This document shows, piece after piece, positions 1-9,252 of a stretch of 64,000 bases of DNA (position 1 is the first letter of the stretch; the number at the start of each line of letters is the position of its first letter). Source of the stretch: Paludisphaera borealis (GTDB lineage Bacteria; Planctomycetota; Planctomycetia; Isosphaerales; Isosphaeraceae). Location of the stretch: the NCBI RefSeq assembly GCF_001956985.1, contig NZ_CP019082.1, positions 6,634,001 to 6,698,000 of the forward strand, read 5' to 3'. A program made the position numbers and the translations under genes. The notes under the pieces were generated by a model. The model was not told the DNA's origin. It saw only the letters and a program-made list of their open reading frames with translations, and searched no databases.

Positions 1-54
1 TCGACGGGCGGCGGGGAGATCAACACGCCTCTCGAGGACGAGTCGGCGGAGTAG
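1..54 (+). CDS. 3' end of a gene cut by the window edge
   Basis: Frame 1 is open from the first base to a TAG stop at 52-54 and gives an 18-codon tail ending PLEDESAE, an acidic low-complexity C-terminus. It lies 24 bp from the 3' end of the convergent DUF2292 gene, a normal spacing for two gene ends. Too little is present to name the product, and it could be chance open sequence. Confidence 0.35.
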   Translation, partial: STGGGEINTPLEDESAE

Positions 55-78
55 ACATCAGCGGATCGTCACGCGCTC

Positions 79-264
79 TCAGCGCAGCCGCTGCTTCTCC
101 AGGCGATCGATCTGAACGATCTGACCATCCTGAATGATCACGCGAACCTCGCCGTAGCGGATGCCCCGTACGGCGGCCCGCACTTGATCGAGATCGAGAT
201 CGCCCGCCGGGATGGGAAACCCTTCGCGGTCGATGTTTCTCGTGCTCAGAGGTTTGTTCACCAT
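79..264 (-). CDS. DUF2292 (YezD-like) small protein
   Basis: 61 aa. The C-terminal half (YGEVRVIIQDGQIVQIDR) matches the DUF2292/YezD family: a short beta-hairpin around a G-x-V-x-(V/I)-x-(V/I)-x-(D/H)-G core, followed by a basic tail. Function is unknown in the family. An upstream in-frame ATG at 313-315 would add 17 residues with no family-like sequence and no ribosome-binding site. The ATG at 262-264 has GAGG nearby and is preferred. No operon partner is visible, and 265-540 holds no convincing gene. Confidence 0.7.
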   Translation of the reverse strand: MVNKPLSTRNIDREGFPIPAGDLDLDQVRAAVRGIRYGEVRVIIQDGQIVQIDRLEKQRLR

Positions 265-540
265 GATCGCCTCGGGGGTCTTCCAGATCCTTGCATCCGC
301 TGGCAAGCGTGGCATTCATCACGCGAACCAAGCCTTGACCGGGTCGCGGGGACGGTCGCCGAAAACGAATATCCTCTATGTCTATCGACATTGTCAAGAT
401 TTCTTCTTGAAGCCCGACCAGGAAAATTTCTGTTCACTCGACGGGCACCGGAATGGGGCCTTGGAAACCTGCCCATTGACTCGGTGCTCGACGCCGCCTG
501 AGAATCAGCGGGATTCGCGTGCGAGGCGAGGGAGGCTGCG

Positions 541-1806
541 GTGGTCGCGACCCGGTCATACTTCGGGGCGGCGATTCTGATCGTGGCGGCCATGGCCGTC
601 GCGGGTTGGTCGTGGCATGCGCGGCGAGGGGAGCCTGCGACCGCGCGCGAGGCTCGGGCGGCGGTCGCGGCGGGTCGTTACGAGGACGCTTCGGCCGCGC
701 TCGCGCGATGGGCCGCCGCCGCGCCGGACGAGCCCGAGGCCCTCGTGACTGAGGGCCGGATCTTGATCGCGCGAGGAGCGGTCGTCGAGGCGAGAGAAGC
801 GCTCAAGAAGGCGATCGCGCGGGGCGTTCCGGGTCCGGGACCGGCGTTGCTCCGCGCGCTGATCGCCGCGAAGACCGGCCGCGGCGCCGAGGCCGTCCCC
901 GCACTGCACCGGGAGTTCGCCGAAGGTCGCGGACCCGACCGGCAGGTCGACGAGGCGCTGGCGAAAGTCTACCTGGAGGCTTTCGACCTGGGACGGGCGA
1001 CGGCGGTACTCGATCGATGGGCGCGGGATTTCCCCGACGATCCCAAGCCGTACCTCTGGCGAGCAGAGGCCCACGCCCGCGACGGCGGCGACCCTGGCGC
1101 TGTATTGCACGACTATCAGGAGGCGCTCGACCGCGACCCGAAGCTTGCGCGCGCCCGGCTCGGCCTGGCCGACGCGCTCCGCCAGGCGCACCGTTCGATC
1201 GAAGCCGCCGCCGCTTACGACGCCTATCTCGCGGCCGAGCCCAACGACGCCTCGGCCCACTTCGGCGCGGGCCGTAGCCTGTTGGACCAGGGCGACGAGG
1301 AGGCCGCGATCCGCCATCTGACCCGGGCGTCGGAACTCAATCCCGGCAACGCCGAACCGCTCAAGGAACTCGCCGAGGCCGCCCAGCGTCGCGGCGACTG
1401 GCCCGGCGCCCTGGCCCTCCTCGACCGGGCGACCGCCCTGGACCCCAACGACGTCCCCGTGCGGTACAGCCGAGGCGTCGTCCTGGCTCGCCTGGGAAGG
1501 ACCGAGGAAGCCCGGGCGGAACAGGCCGCGGCGGGCCGCTTGCGTGACGATCTCAAAAGCCTCAACGCGGCGCGGTCTCGGCTCGTCGCCGACCCTCACG
1601 ACCGCGACAGCCAACTTGCGATCGCGCGCTGGATGTTCGACCATGCGCACGAGGACGAGGGCGCCCGGTGGGCCGGCCGCATCCTCGATGAGCGGCCGGG
1701 CGATTCCGAGGCCAGCCGCCTGCTCGCCGATTATCACGAGCGACGGGGCGAGACGGGCCTTGCCAACTTCCACCGTCTGCAAGTGACGCCGGAGGCCGCA
1801 CGATGA
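541..1806 (+). CDS. TPR-repeat protein with N-terminal membrane anchor
   Basis: 421 aa from a GTG start preceded by GGGAGG at 529-534. Residues about 8-24 form one hydrophobic segment (uncleaved signal or anchor), so the rest should be periplasmic. The remainder is tandem helical repeats of TPR type, with repeated A-x-x-x-L...P-x-(D/E)-A signatures such as LARARLGLADALRQ and ASAHFGAGRSLLDQG. TPR domains are protein-binding scaffolds; there is no catalytic motif. The stop overlaps the next start (ATGA, 1803-1806), so it is translationally coupled to the CRTAC1 protein and probably works with it. Confidence 0.8.
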   Translation: MVATRSYFGAAILIVAAMAVAGWSWHARRGEPATAREARAAVAAGRYEDASAALARWAAAAPDEPEALVTEGRILIARGAVVEAREALKKAIARGVPGPGPALLRALIAAKTGRGAEAVPALHREFAEGRGPDRQVDEALAKVYLEAFDLGRATAVLDRWARDFPDDPKPYLWRAEAHARDGGDPGAVLHDYQEALDRDPKLARARLGLADALRQAHRSIEAAAAYDAYLAAEPNDASAHFGAGRSLLDQGDEEAAIRHLTRASELNPGNAEPLKELAEAAQRRGDWPGALALLDRATALDPNDVPVRYSRGVVLARLGRTEEARAEQAAAGRLRDDLKSLNAARSRLVADPHDRDSQLAIARWMFDHAHEDEGARWAGRILDERPGDSEASRLLADYHERRGETGLANFHRLQVTPEAAR

Positions 1807-4148
1807 AAGCCGCATTCGGATCAATCGCATTGAGGCTCCTCCTGGCCGGGATCGTCCTGGTCGCGACCTGCCTGGGCGCGGCCGTCGCCCTCACCGACCC
1901 GGCGCCGGCGACGCTGCCCGGGCGCGTCTGGGCCTGGATGTCCGCTCGCCCGGCCCGAGCATCGGCACCGCCCCAGGCTCGCGCAGCCAGGGCCGTCGAC
2001 ACGGCCCCTCCGGTGTTCTCGGACGTCGCCTTCGACGACAGTGGCTACGCGTCGGCGATCCGGTTCTCCGGCCCGATCGCCGATCCGTCATCGCTCCAGC
2101 AGGTCCGCGAGTCGGTGATGGGCCGAGGCCGGCGCGGGGTCGCGTACCTGGAGGCGAAGCTGGCCGAATTGAAGCCCGGCGATCCGTCGGCGGCCAGGGT
2201 CCGCATGCTGCTCGGCTCGATCTGGATGTACGAGGGCGAATGGGACGAGGCGGGCCGGCAATTCGCCCGGGCGCAGACCGACGACCCCAAGGCGTCGCCC
2301 CTGGCACGAGCGAACCTCGACGCGCTCCGCGGGGTCGCGGCTCTTCGCCGCGGCGAGGTCGAGAACTGCGTCTCCTGCTGCAACGAGGCGAGCTGCATCT
2401 TCCCGCTCGCCGCCGCCGCGATCCACCGCCGCGTCGAAGGCTCGCGCGAGGCGATCGAGCATTTCACACGTTACCTGAAGCTGCGCCCCGACGACCTCGG
2501 AGTCCAGTGGCTCTTGAACGTCGCCTACATGACGCTGGGCGAATACCCCGACGCCGTCCCCCGCGACCTGCTCTTGCCCCTGGGACGGTTCGTGGAGACG
2601 ACCGACGGCCTGGCGCGGATGCCCAACATCGCGTCACGGGTGGGCCTCAACGCACAGGGATCGTCGATGGCCGGTGCATGTCTCGTCGACGACTTCGACG
2701 GCGACGGCCGGCTCGACGTCTTCATGCCCACGACCGACCCCGAGCGCGGGGCTTCGCTGCTTCGCAACAAGGGGGACGGCACGTTCGAAGACGTCTCCGA
2801 CTCCGCCGGCCTGGCCCATCAGGTCCTGTCCTTGAACGCCTGCCACGCCGATTACGACAACAACGCCGATCTCGATGTCTTGATGCTTCGGGGCGGGTGG
2901 GAGACGCCCCGGCGGATGTCGCTCCTGCGGAACAAGCGGGGCGTGTTCGAAGACGTCACGCTGGCGGCGGGGCTTGGCGAACCTATCGCGTCGCAGGCGG
3001 CCGGCTGGGCCGATTACGACAATGACGGCCTGGTCGACCTGTACGTCGCGGGCGAGTTCGACCCTGGCCGACCCGACCCTCGGAATCGAGGCCGGCTCTA
3101 TCACAACAAGGGCGACGGCGGGTTCGAGAACGTGGCCGTCGCGGCCGGCGTGACCAACGACCGGTTCGGCAAAGGGGTCGCATGGGGCGACTACGACGAC
3201 GACGGTTTCCCCGACCTCTACGTCTCGAACCTGGGCCAGCCGAACCGGCTGTATCGCAACAACGGCGACGGCACGTTCCTCGACGTGGCCTCGGCTCTGC
3301 GGGTCGCCGAGCCGATCGACAGCTTCGCCTGCTGGTTCTGGGACTTCGACAATGACGGCCGCCTCGACCTCTGGGTCAATCCCAACCGCGCGACCCTTAC
3401 CGAAGTGATCAAGGACCAACTGGGCATGCCGACGACCGGCGAACGCCCGCGCTTGTATCGGAACGTCGGCGGGGCCGAGGGATTCCGCGACGTCACGGCC
3501 GAGGTCGGCCTCGACCGCGTCGTCCTGCCGATGGGCTCGAATTTCGGCGACCTCGACAACGACGGCTTCCTCGACGTCTACCTGGGAACCGGCAGGCCAT
3601 CGTATTCCTATCTCATGCCCAACCTGATGTTTCGCAACATCGGCGGACGGCGGTTTGAAGACGTCACCGCGGCGACAGGGACGGGGCACCTCCAGAAGGG
3701 CCACGGCGTGGCCTTCGCCGACTGGGACCGCGACGGCGACCTCGATCTCTTCGTCGAGGCGGGCGGCGCCGCGCCCGGCGATCGAGCCCACAACGTCCTC
3801 TTCCAAAACCCCGGCCACGGCCGCCACTGGCTGACCGTCAAGCTGATCGGCACCAAAACCAACCGCGCCGCGCTCGGGGCGAAGATCCGCGTCGACCTGC
3901 CGTCCGCCGACGGCGCGATCGTCTCGCGCCACCGCCGCATAACGGCCGGATCGAGCTTCGGCGGCAACCCGCTCACCTGCACCATCGGCCTCGGCGCCGC
4001 CGAAACGATCAAGATGCTGGAGGTGACCTGGCTGACCAGCTCGACGCGTCAGGCCTTCCACAACACGCCGATCGACTGCGCCGTCGAGATCACCGAGGGC
4101 CGCGAGGGCTTCCACATCCTCGACGCCGGTCCGATCGGCTCTCGTTGA
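1803..4148 (+). CDS. CRTAC1-family FG-GAP/UnbV secreted protein
   Basis: 781 aa. The N-terminal hydrophobic segment (about 9-30) is a signal or anchor. Residues about 95-260 are TPR-like helical repeats. From about 285 there are seven FG-GAP/VCBS calcium-type repeats (DFDGDGRLDVF, DYDNDGLVDLYV, DYDDDGFPDLYV, DFDNDGRLDLWV, DLDNDGFLDVYL, DWDRDGDLDLFV and a degenerate DYDNNADLDVL). The C-terminal 100 residues are an ASPIC/UnbV domain (NRAALGAKIRV; GLGAAETIKMLEVTW). This is the bacterial CRTAC1 layout: an extracytoplasmic beta-propeller of unknown ligand. GGAGG lies before the start, and the first four bases overlap the upstream TPR gene. A paralogue lies at 5826-7751. Confidence 0.9.
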   Translation: MKAAFGSIALRLLLAGIVLVATCLGAAVALTDPAPATLPGRVWAWMSARPARASAPPQARAARAVDTAPPVFSDVAFDDSGYASAIRFSGPIADPSSLQQVRESVMGRGRRGVAYLEAKLAELKPGDPSAARVRMLLGSIWMYEGEWDEAGRQFARAQTDDPKASPLARANLDALRGVAALRRGEVENCVSCCNEASCIFPLAAAAIHRRVEGSREAIEHFTRYLKLRPDDLGVQWLLNVAYMTLGEYPDAVPRDLLLPLGRFVETTDGLARMPNIASRVGLNAQGSSMAGACLVDDFDGDGRLDVFMPTTDPERGASLLRNKGDGTFEDVSDSAGLAHQVLSLNACHADYDNNADLDVLMLRGGWETPRRMSLLRNKRGVFEDVTLAAGLGEPIASQAAGWADYDNDGLVDLYVAGEFDPGRPDPRNRGRLYHNKGDGGFENVAVAAGVTNDRFGKGVAWGDYDDDGFPDLYVSNLGQPNRLYRNNGDGTFLDVASALRVAEPIDSFACWFWDFDNDGRLDLWVNPNRATLTEVIKDQLGMPTTGERPRLYRNVGGAEGFRDVTAEVGLDRVVLPMGSNFGDLDNDGFLDVYLGTGRPSYSYLMPNLMFRNIGGRRFEDVTAATGTGHLQKGHGVAFADWDRDGDLDLFVEAGGAAPGDRAHNVLFQNPGHGRHWLTVKLIGTKTNRAALGAKIRVDLPSADGAIVSRHRRITAGSSFGGNPLTCTIGLGAAETIKMLEVTWLTSSTRQAFHNTPIDCAVEITEGREGFHILDAGPIGSR

Positions 4149-4352
4149 TGTGGACTTCAACGCGCTCCGGAAATATGAAGCGATTCTCACAGCGGAATTC
4201 CCCGATGCGTATCTGAATTCTTTCTCAGAACGCCCGATCGATAGGTTTCTTCGTAGGTGATCTCTTGAAATGAATGTTGAGCATGGTTAGCATCAGCACG
4301 CTGGACTGATTCAATTCTTCCATCCGGTCGTGCTTGCAAAAGGAAGCCTCTC

Positions 4353-5501
4353 ATGTGCCACAATCTCCCTGCGCGCAGACGTGGCGGCTTCACACTGATC
4401 GAATTGCTCGTGGTGATCGCGATCATCGCGGTCCTGATCGCGCTTCTACTGCCCGCGGTTCAAGCGGCGCGCGAGGCGGCGAGGCGGGCGCAGTGCATCA
4501 ACAACATCAAGCAATTGGGCCTGGCCGCGCATAACTATGTGTCGTCGAACAACGTCTATCCATGCCAGACCGTTCAGAATACGAGCCAGTGGGCCTGGGA
4601 GCCGTCGTGGGCCGCATCGATCCTGCCGAACCTGGAGCAGTCGCCGATCTACAACTCGATCAACTTCAACCTTCCGATGCTCGAGATCGGCTTCGTGACA
4701 TCGAACACGTTCGGCGGCCGGGCGAATTCGACGTCGGGGTTGCTGGCCCTGGCGACGTTGCTGTGCCCGTCCGAAAGTTTGACCCACGAGATCTCGTTCA
4801 CGGGGACGTGGGGACAGACCAACTACGCGGGCAATTACGGCGGACCGGGTATGATCGCGACGTGCAACGGCACGATCGTGCCCGCGCGCGGCGACATCTT
4901 TGTGAGCAGTCCGAAGCTGGGGCCGGTCACTCTGGCGTCCGTCACCGACGGCACCAGCAATACGGCCTTGTTCTCCGAGCACCTTCTGGGCTACGGGACC
5001 GGGTTGGACGATCCGACGAAGTCGGCGGCCACCGCGGGGTCGGCGTTCGCGAAGCGGTCGCTGTTCCAGATCAGCTCCGTCGCCCCCCCACAGGACCAGG
5101 GGCTGCTGGGCCTCACTCTGGCCCAAAGCCTGATGTCCGGGTGTCAGAGCCTTCCGAACGGCACGCCCCCTTCGTCGGACGCTGCCTTCGGCTCATCCTG
5201 GCTCTTCAGCCAGGGGTACGTCACGGCGAACACGTCGTATACACACTTCATGACCCCGAACAAGTATTCCTGCGTGGGCGCTGAAAGCGGCTTCTTCGGC
5301 GCCCAGGGGAACTTCAGCTCCGACGGGGCGAACGGCGGAACCACTGCGGCCGTCACGGCGACCAGCAACCACCCGGGCGGAGTGAACATCGGCTTCGCCG
5401 ACGGCTCGGTCAAGTTCATCAAGGACAGCATCAACCTCCAGACATGGTGGGCGCTGGGCAGCCGCAACGGCGGCGAGGTCGTGAGCGCTGACGCCTATTG
5501 A
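4353..5501 (+). CDS. DUF1559 prepilin-like protein
   Basis: 382 aa. Residues about 11-30 carry a type IV prepilin cleavage signal ([20 protein letters not shown]) with the conserved Glu five residues after the processing site, then a hydrophobic stalk helix ending in [12 protein letters not shown]. The DUF1559 body follows, and the C-terminus has the family's G-F-A-D-G-S box ([11 protein letters not shown]). These type II secretion pseudopilin-like proteins are strongly expanded in planctomycetes; their role is unknown. AAGGAAG precedes the ATG. It stands between two CRTAC1 genes and directly ahead of a small lipoprotein gene 40 bp away, so the two are probably co-transcribed. Confidence 0.93.
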   Translation: MCHNLPARRRGGFTLIELLVVIAIIAVLIALLLPAVQAAREAARRAQCINNIKQLGLAAHNYVSSNNVYPCQTVQNTSQWAWEPSWAASILPNLEQSPIYNSINFNLPMLEIGFVTSNTFGGRANSTSGLLALATLLCPSESLTHEISFTGTWGQTNYAGNYGGPGMIATCNGTIVPARGDIFVSSPKLGPVTLASVTDGTSNTALFSEHLLGYGTGLDDPTKSAATAGSAFAKRSLFQISSVAPPQDQGLLGLTLAQSLMSGCQSLPNGTPPSSDAAFGSSWLFSQGYVTANTSYTHFMTPNKYSCVGAESGFFGAQGNFSSDGANGGTTAAVTATSNHPGGVNIGFADGSVKFIKDSINLQTWWALGSRNGGEVVSADAY

Positions 5502-5541
5502 CCGGACCTCCCGGCCCGACTCTATCGATAAGGAGCAGGTC

Positions 5542-5769
5542 TTGAGCTTGAGCTATCGTCATCGCGCGCGGTCGGCGCTGATCGTCCTGGTGTGCCTCGG
5601 CTTCGGGGCCGGCTGCGGCTCGCAGACGCCGGCCTCGTCGTCGGCCCCGGCCGAACTGGGAGAGGCGGGCCCGAACCAGCGGCTCCGCTTCAAGCCGGAA
5701 TACAAACAGATGATCGGCAAGCACGGCGAGCTTCTCAAGAAGCGCCCGGCCAACATCCCCAAGGGCTGA
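5542..5769 (+). CDS. Small lipoprotein
   Basis: 75 aa from a TTG start chosen because AAGGAG (5530-5535) sits six bases upstream and no ATG or GTG is available. An Arg-rich N-region and hydrophobic core lead to a lipobox-like GAGC at about 22-25, so it is probably a lipidated outer-face protein. The mature part is Ser/Ala/Pro-rich, then basic (FKPEYKQMIGKHGELLKK). Small lipoproteins of this kind often follow DUF1559 genes in planctomycetes. Function is unknown. Confidence 0.75.
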   Translation: MSLSYRHRARSALIVLVCLGFGAGCGSQTPASSSAPAELGEAGPNQRLRFKPEYKQMIGKHGELLKKRPANIPKG

Positions 5770-5825
5770 AACGCCGGGCCGCGAAGCGGACGGGACGGCA
5801 CCACGACGCGTCGAGAGCGCATTCC

Positions 5826-7751
5826 ATGGCATGGCCGATCGGTCCGACCGCCTTGACGACGTGGATTCTGGCGGCCGCCTGCCTCGTGCTCCCGGCCGCC
5901 GGTTGCGACCACGCGCCGGCCGTCGAGCAGCCGTCGACGCGCCTGCCCCAGGCTCCGTTCGCGCCCAACATTCGCGACCGCGTCGACTACTCGATCGGCC
6001 GGCAGTCGACGTTCTACGCCCTGGCCGACACCTCGTCCAACCTGTCCGACCAACCGAGCCCGTTCCGGTTCGTGGACATCACCGAATCGTCGCATGTCGA
6101 TTTCGTCCACGTCTCGGGAGTCGACGACCGCAAGCTCTATCCCACCGCATTCGGCTCGGGCGTGGGAATGTTCGACTACGACGGCGACGGTCGGCTGGAT
6201 CTCTATTTCGCGACCTGCCAGCCGCTGCCCTTGGGTTCCGGGCCGAAGTCCTCGAACCGGCTGTACAGGAACCTCGGCGGTGGTCGGTTCGAGGACGTCA
6301 CTGAGGCGTCGGGCCTGGGCTTCTCCGGCTTCTGCCACGGGATCATCGCCGGCGACCTCGACAACGACGGCGACCCCGACGTATTCCTGTGTAATTATGG
6401 GTCGAACGCCCTGTTCGTCAACAACGGCGACGGCACGTTCCGGGACGTCGGCCGAGCTTCGGGGATCGATGCGCCGAACTGGTCGTCGGGCGGGGCGATG
6501 ATCGACTACGACGGCGACGGCGACCTCGACGTCTACGTGGCGAACTACGGCGACTGGGTCTATCCGCAAGACGCCCACCGCTGTGGCAACGACCGAGTCC
6601 CGCTGTTCTGCTCCCCCTCGGAGATCCGCACGGTCAAACACATCCTCTACCGCAACGACGGCGGGCTGAAGTTCACCGACGTGACCGACCAGGCGGGTTT
6701 GGGCAGGGTCGACGGCCACGGCTTCGGAGTCGTGGCCGCCGACCTCAACGGCGACGGCCGGACCGACCTCTACGTGGCCAACGACCTGAACCCCAACTTC
6801 CTCTACCTCAACCAGGGCGACGGCACGTTCGAGGACGCCACCGAGGTATCGGGCGCCGCCTTCAACGAATCGGGCCTTGCTCAATCGAGCATGGGAGTTG
6901 ACGCCGAGGACTGCGACGGCGACGGCCTCCCCGAGCTGTTCGTCTCCAACTTCCAGAACGAGCACATCGCCTTCTACCGCAACCTCGGCGGCGCGCCAGT
7001 GAGCTTCCGCGAGGCGTCGGCCGTGGCGGGCCTGGCCGCCGCCAGCAAGCCGTGGGTCGGCTGGGGATGCGCCCTGGCCGACTTCGACAACGACGGCTGG
7101 CCCGACGCCTTCGTCGCCAACGGCCACATCGACCCGAACCGCAAAGACCTCGCGCCGATGATGACCTATGACGAACCTCCTCTCTTGTTCCGCAACGTCC
7201 CGACCGAGACGGGTTCGAAAGCCGGCGGTCGGCGGTTCGAGCTGTCGACCCGCGACGTCGGGCCGTACCTCGTCGCCCGGCACGTCGCTAGGGGCGCTGC
7301 TTTCGGCGATATCGACGACGACGGCGACGTCGACATCGTCGTCAACCACATGGACGGCCGTCCGGCGATCCTCCGCAACGACACCCCCAGCGACGGTGCG
7401 TGGGTCCGCCTGACCCTGGTCGGAACCCGGAGCAACCGCGACGCGATCGGAGCCCGCGTCGAGGTCGAGGCCGGCGGCCAGGTCGTCACCCGCCTCCGCA
7501 AGGGGGGATGCAGCATGCAGTCGACGAACGACCCGCGCCTGCTCGTCGGGCTTGGACCGGCGGAAACCATCAAACGCATCACAATATATTGGCCTTCGGG
7601 TATCGTGGATATCCTCCGGAACGTCGCTCCCAGGGCGAGCTACATGGTGGTGGAGTCAGGCGGCGACGTCGCTCCGGCGCCCGAGCGCGTCGACGGCCGC
7701 CGCCGCGACACCTCCGGCGGCGCAGACGCAGACCAGAAGCCGGGCGAGTAG
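5826..7751 (+). CDS. CRTAC1-family FG-GAP/UnbV lipoprotein
   Basis: 641 aa from the ATG at 5826. This start gives a clean lipoprotein signal ending LVLPAAGC, whereas the frame further upstream only overlaps the previous gene. Seven FG-GAP/VCBS repeats follow (DYDGDGRLDLYF, DLDNDGDPDVFL, DYDGDGDLDVYV, DLNGDGRTDLYV, DCDGDGLPELFV, DFDNDGWPDAFV, DIDDDGDVDIVV). The C-terminal ASPIC/UnbV domain is SNRDAIGARVEVEAGG to ETIKRITIYWPSG. Compared with the paralogue at 1803-4148 it lacks TPR repeats and is lipid-anchored. Its last 96 bp overlap the 3' end of the convergent gene at 7656-8450. Confidence 0.9.
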   Translation: MAWPIGPTALTTWILAAACLVLPAAGCDHAPAVEQPSTRLPQAPFAPNIRDRVDYSIGRQSTFYALADTSSNLSDQPSPFRFVDITESSHVDFVHVSGVDDRKLYPTAFGSGVGMFDYDGDGRLDLYFATCQPLPLGSGPKSSNRLYRNLGGGRFEDVTEASGLGFSGFCHGIIAGDLDNDGDPDVFLCNYGSNALFVNNGDGTFRDVGRASGIDAPNWSSGGAMIDYDGDGDLDVYVANYGDWVYPQDAHRCGNDRVPLFCSPSEIRTVKHILYRNDGGLKFTDVTDQAGLGRVDGHGFGVVAADLNGDGRTDLYVANDLNPNFLYLNQGDGTFEDATEVSGAAFNESGLAQSSMGVDAEDCDGDGLPELFVSNFQNEHIAFYRNLGGAPVSFREASAVAGLAAASKPWVGWGCALADFDNDGWPDAFVANGHIDPNRKDLAPMMTYDEPPLLFRNVPTETGSKAGGRRFELSTRDVGPYLVARHVARGAAFGDIDDDGDVDIVVNHMDGRPAILRNDTPSDGAWVRLTLVGTRSNRDAIGARVEVEAGGQVVTRLRKGGCSMQSTNDPRLLVGLGPAETIKRITIYWPSGIVDILRNVAPRASYMVVESGGDVAPAPERVDGRRRDTSGGADADQKPGE

Positions 7752-8450
7752 GCGGGTCGGCCCGGTCCTGGAGACGTACCGCGCGGTCTCGGCCGTGGGG
7801 AACGCGAACGCGCCGACCAGCTCGAAAACCGTGGCGCCCACCGCCGCGCCGATGAGCCCCCCCAGCACGACATTGAGGATCGCCCGTCGATCGCCCAGTC
7901 CCAGGCCGACGCCCAGCGCCAGGCCGCCGGCGGCCCCGGCCGTCGCCCAGACCCCGACATGGACGAGCAGGGGAAGGATCAGGTCGCGCGAAGCCTCGTC
8001 CGGATGGCTGAGCCTATAAGTGTCATACGCCGGAAGGATCGCCAGGGAAACGAGGGCGGCGCCCAACGCCCCCGCCCCCAGGCCGACCGCCGCGGCCGAG
8101 CCGGCCCCCCGGTTGGAGCCTCGAATCCGCCCCCCCGCCGCTCCCAGGGCCGCCCCCAGCGACCCACCAAGAAGTATGAACGCCAGCCCCGCATTGACGG
8201 CGGTCGCGTTGGCCTCGCCTCGGCGATCGGAGACGTTCAGAGTGATCCCCCGATCGACGATCGCATGACGTCTGGGCTGGACGACGTTGAGGCAAGCCTC
8301 GCCCGCGAGCCAGGCGACGACCCCCGCGACGACTCCCAACGCCATCACATGTATCCAGATCCGGATGGGACGGATCGTCGCGACGCCCTCCTCGACAGCG
8401 AGGGTTGACGAGGGTGATTCGGCGCCGCGTTCGCGTTCGGTCGACGGCAT
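7656..8450 (-). CDS. Polytopic membrane protein of unknown function
   Basis: 264 aa, GGGAG nine bases before the ATG. About five Gly/Ala-rich hydrophobic segments are visible (near 34-50, 88-108, 118-140, 158-182 and 192-215) plus a C-terminal one (about 232-250). The 30-residue N-terminal cytoplasmic tail is charged. The glycine-zipper-like composition (GGSLGAALGAAGG, AVGLGAGALGAALV) is seen in many unrelated membrane proteins, and I do not recognise a named family. It is convergent with the CRTAC1 gene and overlaps it by 96 bp. Confidence 0.7.
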   Translation of the reverse strand: MPSTERERGAESPSSTLAVEEGVATIRPIRIWIHVMALGVVAGVVAWLAGEACLNVVQPRRHAIVDRGITLNVSDRRGEANATAVNAGLAFILLGGSLGAALGAAGGRIRGSNRGAGSAAAVGLGAGALGAALVSLAILPAYDTYRLSHPDEASRDLILPLLVHVGVWATAGAAGGLALGVGLGLGDRRAILNVVLGGLIGAAVGATVFELVGAFAFPTAETARYVSRTGPTRLLARLLVCVCAAGGVAAAAVDALGRRSDVAA

Positions 8451-8610
8451 CGGAGAGGGCTCCCGCGCAAGGAGAGTTGATGCGCACGATCGGATGACCG
8501 GCTGCCGGAAACGTGCGTCCCCGGTCGGCCCGCCCCCTACGATACAAGATACGATCCAGGCGGGTGTAGCCCCTCGACCCCGGCCCGCGCGAAACGCCTT
8601 TCCGGTCTTC

Positions 8611-9210
8611 TCAGCGGGGACCGCCTGGAGGCCGCCCCGGGCCGCCGGGTCCCCGCCGACCGCCTCCCGGAGGGCCGAACCCGCGAGGGCCTCGCGAACT
8701 CAGCTCTTTGAGCTGCTGCTTCTGGGCGTCGGTCAGGATCTTGGCAAGCGACTGGTCGACTTCCTTCTGAAGGTTCTCCAGCTCGCGGGTCTGCTCGGAA
8801 GACAGCTTCAGGTCGCGCCGGAGCATCTGCGGCAAGATCTCGCCGGGTCGCGGAAACCCGCCCATCATGAAGCCGGGAGGAGGACCGCCGGGGCCTCCCG
8901 GAGGTCCCCCGGGGCCGCCGAAATCGGGCTCGTCCGAGTGCTCCTTCGACGCGAGGGCGGTCAGTTCGTCCTTGGTGACCTGGCCGTTCTTGTCGGCGTC
9001 GGCCCGATCGAAGAGGCGTTCGAGCCGCTTGTCGGCGATCTCGGCCCTGGTCAGCTTGCCGTCGCCGTCCTTATCGAAGGCCATCATCCGCCTGACGAGG
9101 TTCTCGGCGTCGGCCGCCTTCGTGAGGGTCGCGCCCGGCCCCTGGGCCGATGCGGCGGAGACCGCGAACGCCGCCATACCCATCAAAAAACACCTAATTA
9201 TCATCTTCAT
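8611..9210 (-). CDS. Secreted EF-hand protein with Gly/Pro-rich segments
   Basis: 199 aa. Signal peptide 1-22 (cleavage after ASA). Two EF-hand loops are intact: DKDGDGKLTRAE (about 45-56) and DADKNGQVTKDE (about 71-82), each with D-x-D/N-x-D/N-G spacing, so calcium binding is expected. A Gly/Pro tract follows, then a helical LSSEQTRELENLQKEVDQ segment similar to the C-terminal helix of periplasmic metal-sensor or Spy-type proteins, then another Gly/Pro/Arg-rich tail. AGGTGA precedes the start. It lies 42 bp downstream of the dioxygenase gene on the same strand, so the two may be co-transcribed. Confidence 0.85.
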   Translation of the reverse strand: MKMIIRCFLMGMAAFAVSAASAQGPGATLTKAADAENLVRRMMAFDKDGDGKLTRAEIADKRLERLFDRADADKNGQVTKDELTALASKEHSDEPDFGGPGGPPGGPGGPPPGFMMGGFPRPGEILPQMLRRDLKLSSEQTRELENLQKEVDQSLAKILTDAQKQQLKELSSRGPRGFGPPGGGRRGPGGPGRPPGGPR

Positions 9211-9252
9211 CGTTCACCTGGATTCAAGGGGTGTTTCGGCAGGGTGGAGGCG

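Noticed and set aside
2634-4190. 518-codon minus-strand frame opposite the first CRTAC1 gene
   Set aside because: Val/Glu/Ala mirror composition of the FG-GAP repeats; no domain and no start signal.
5559-7349. 596-codon minus-strand frame opposite the second CRTAC1 gene
   Set aside because: Shadow of the CRTAC1 gene; repeats mirror the DGDGD motif.
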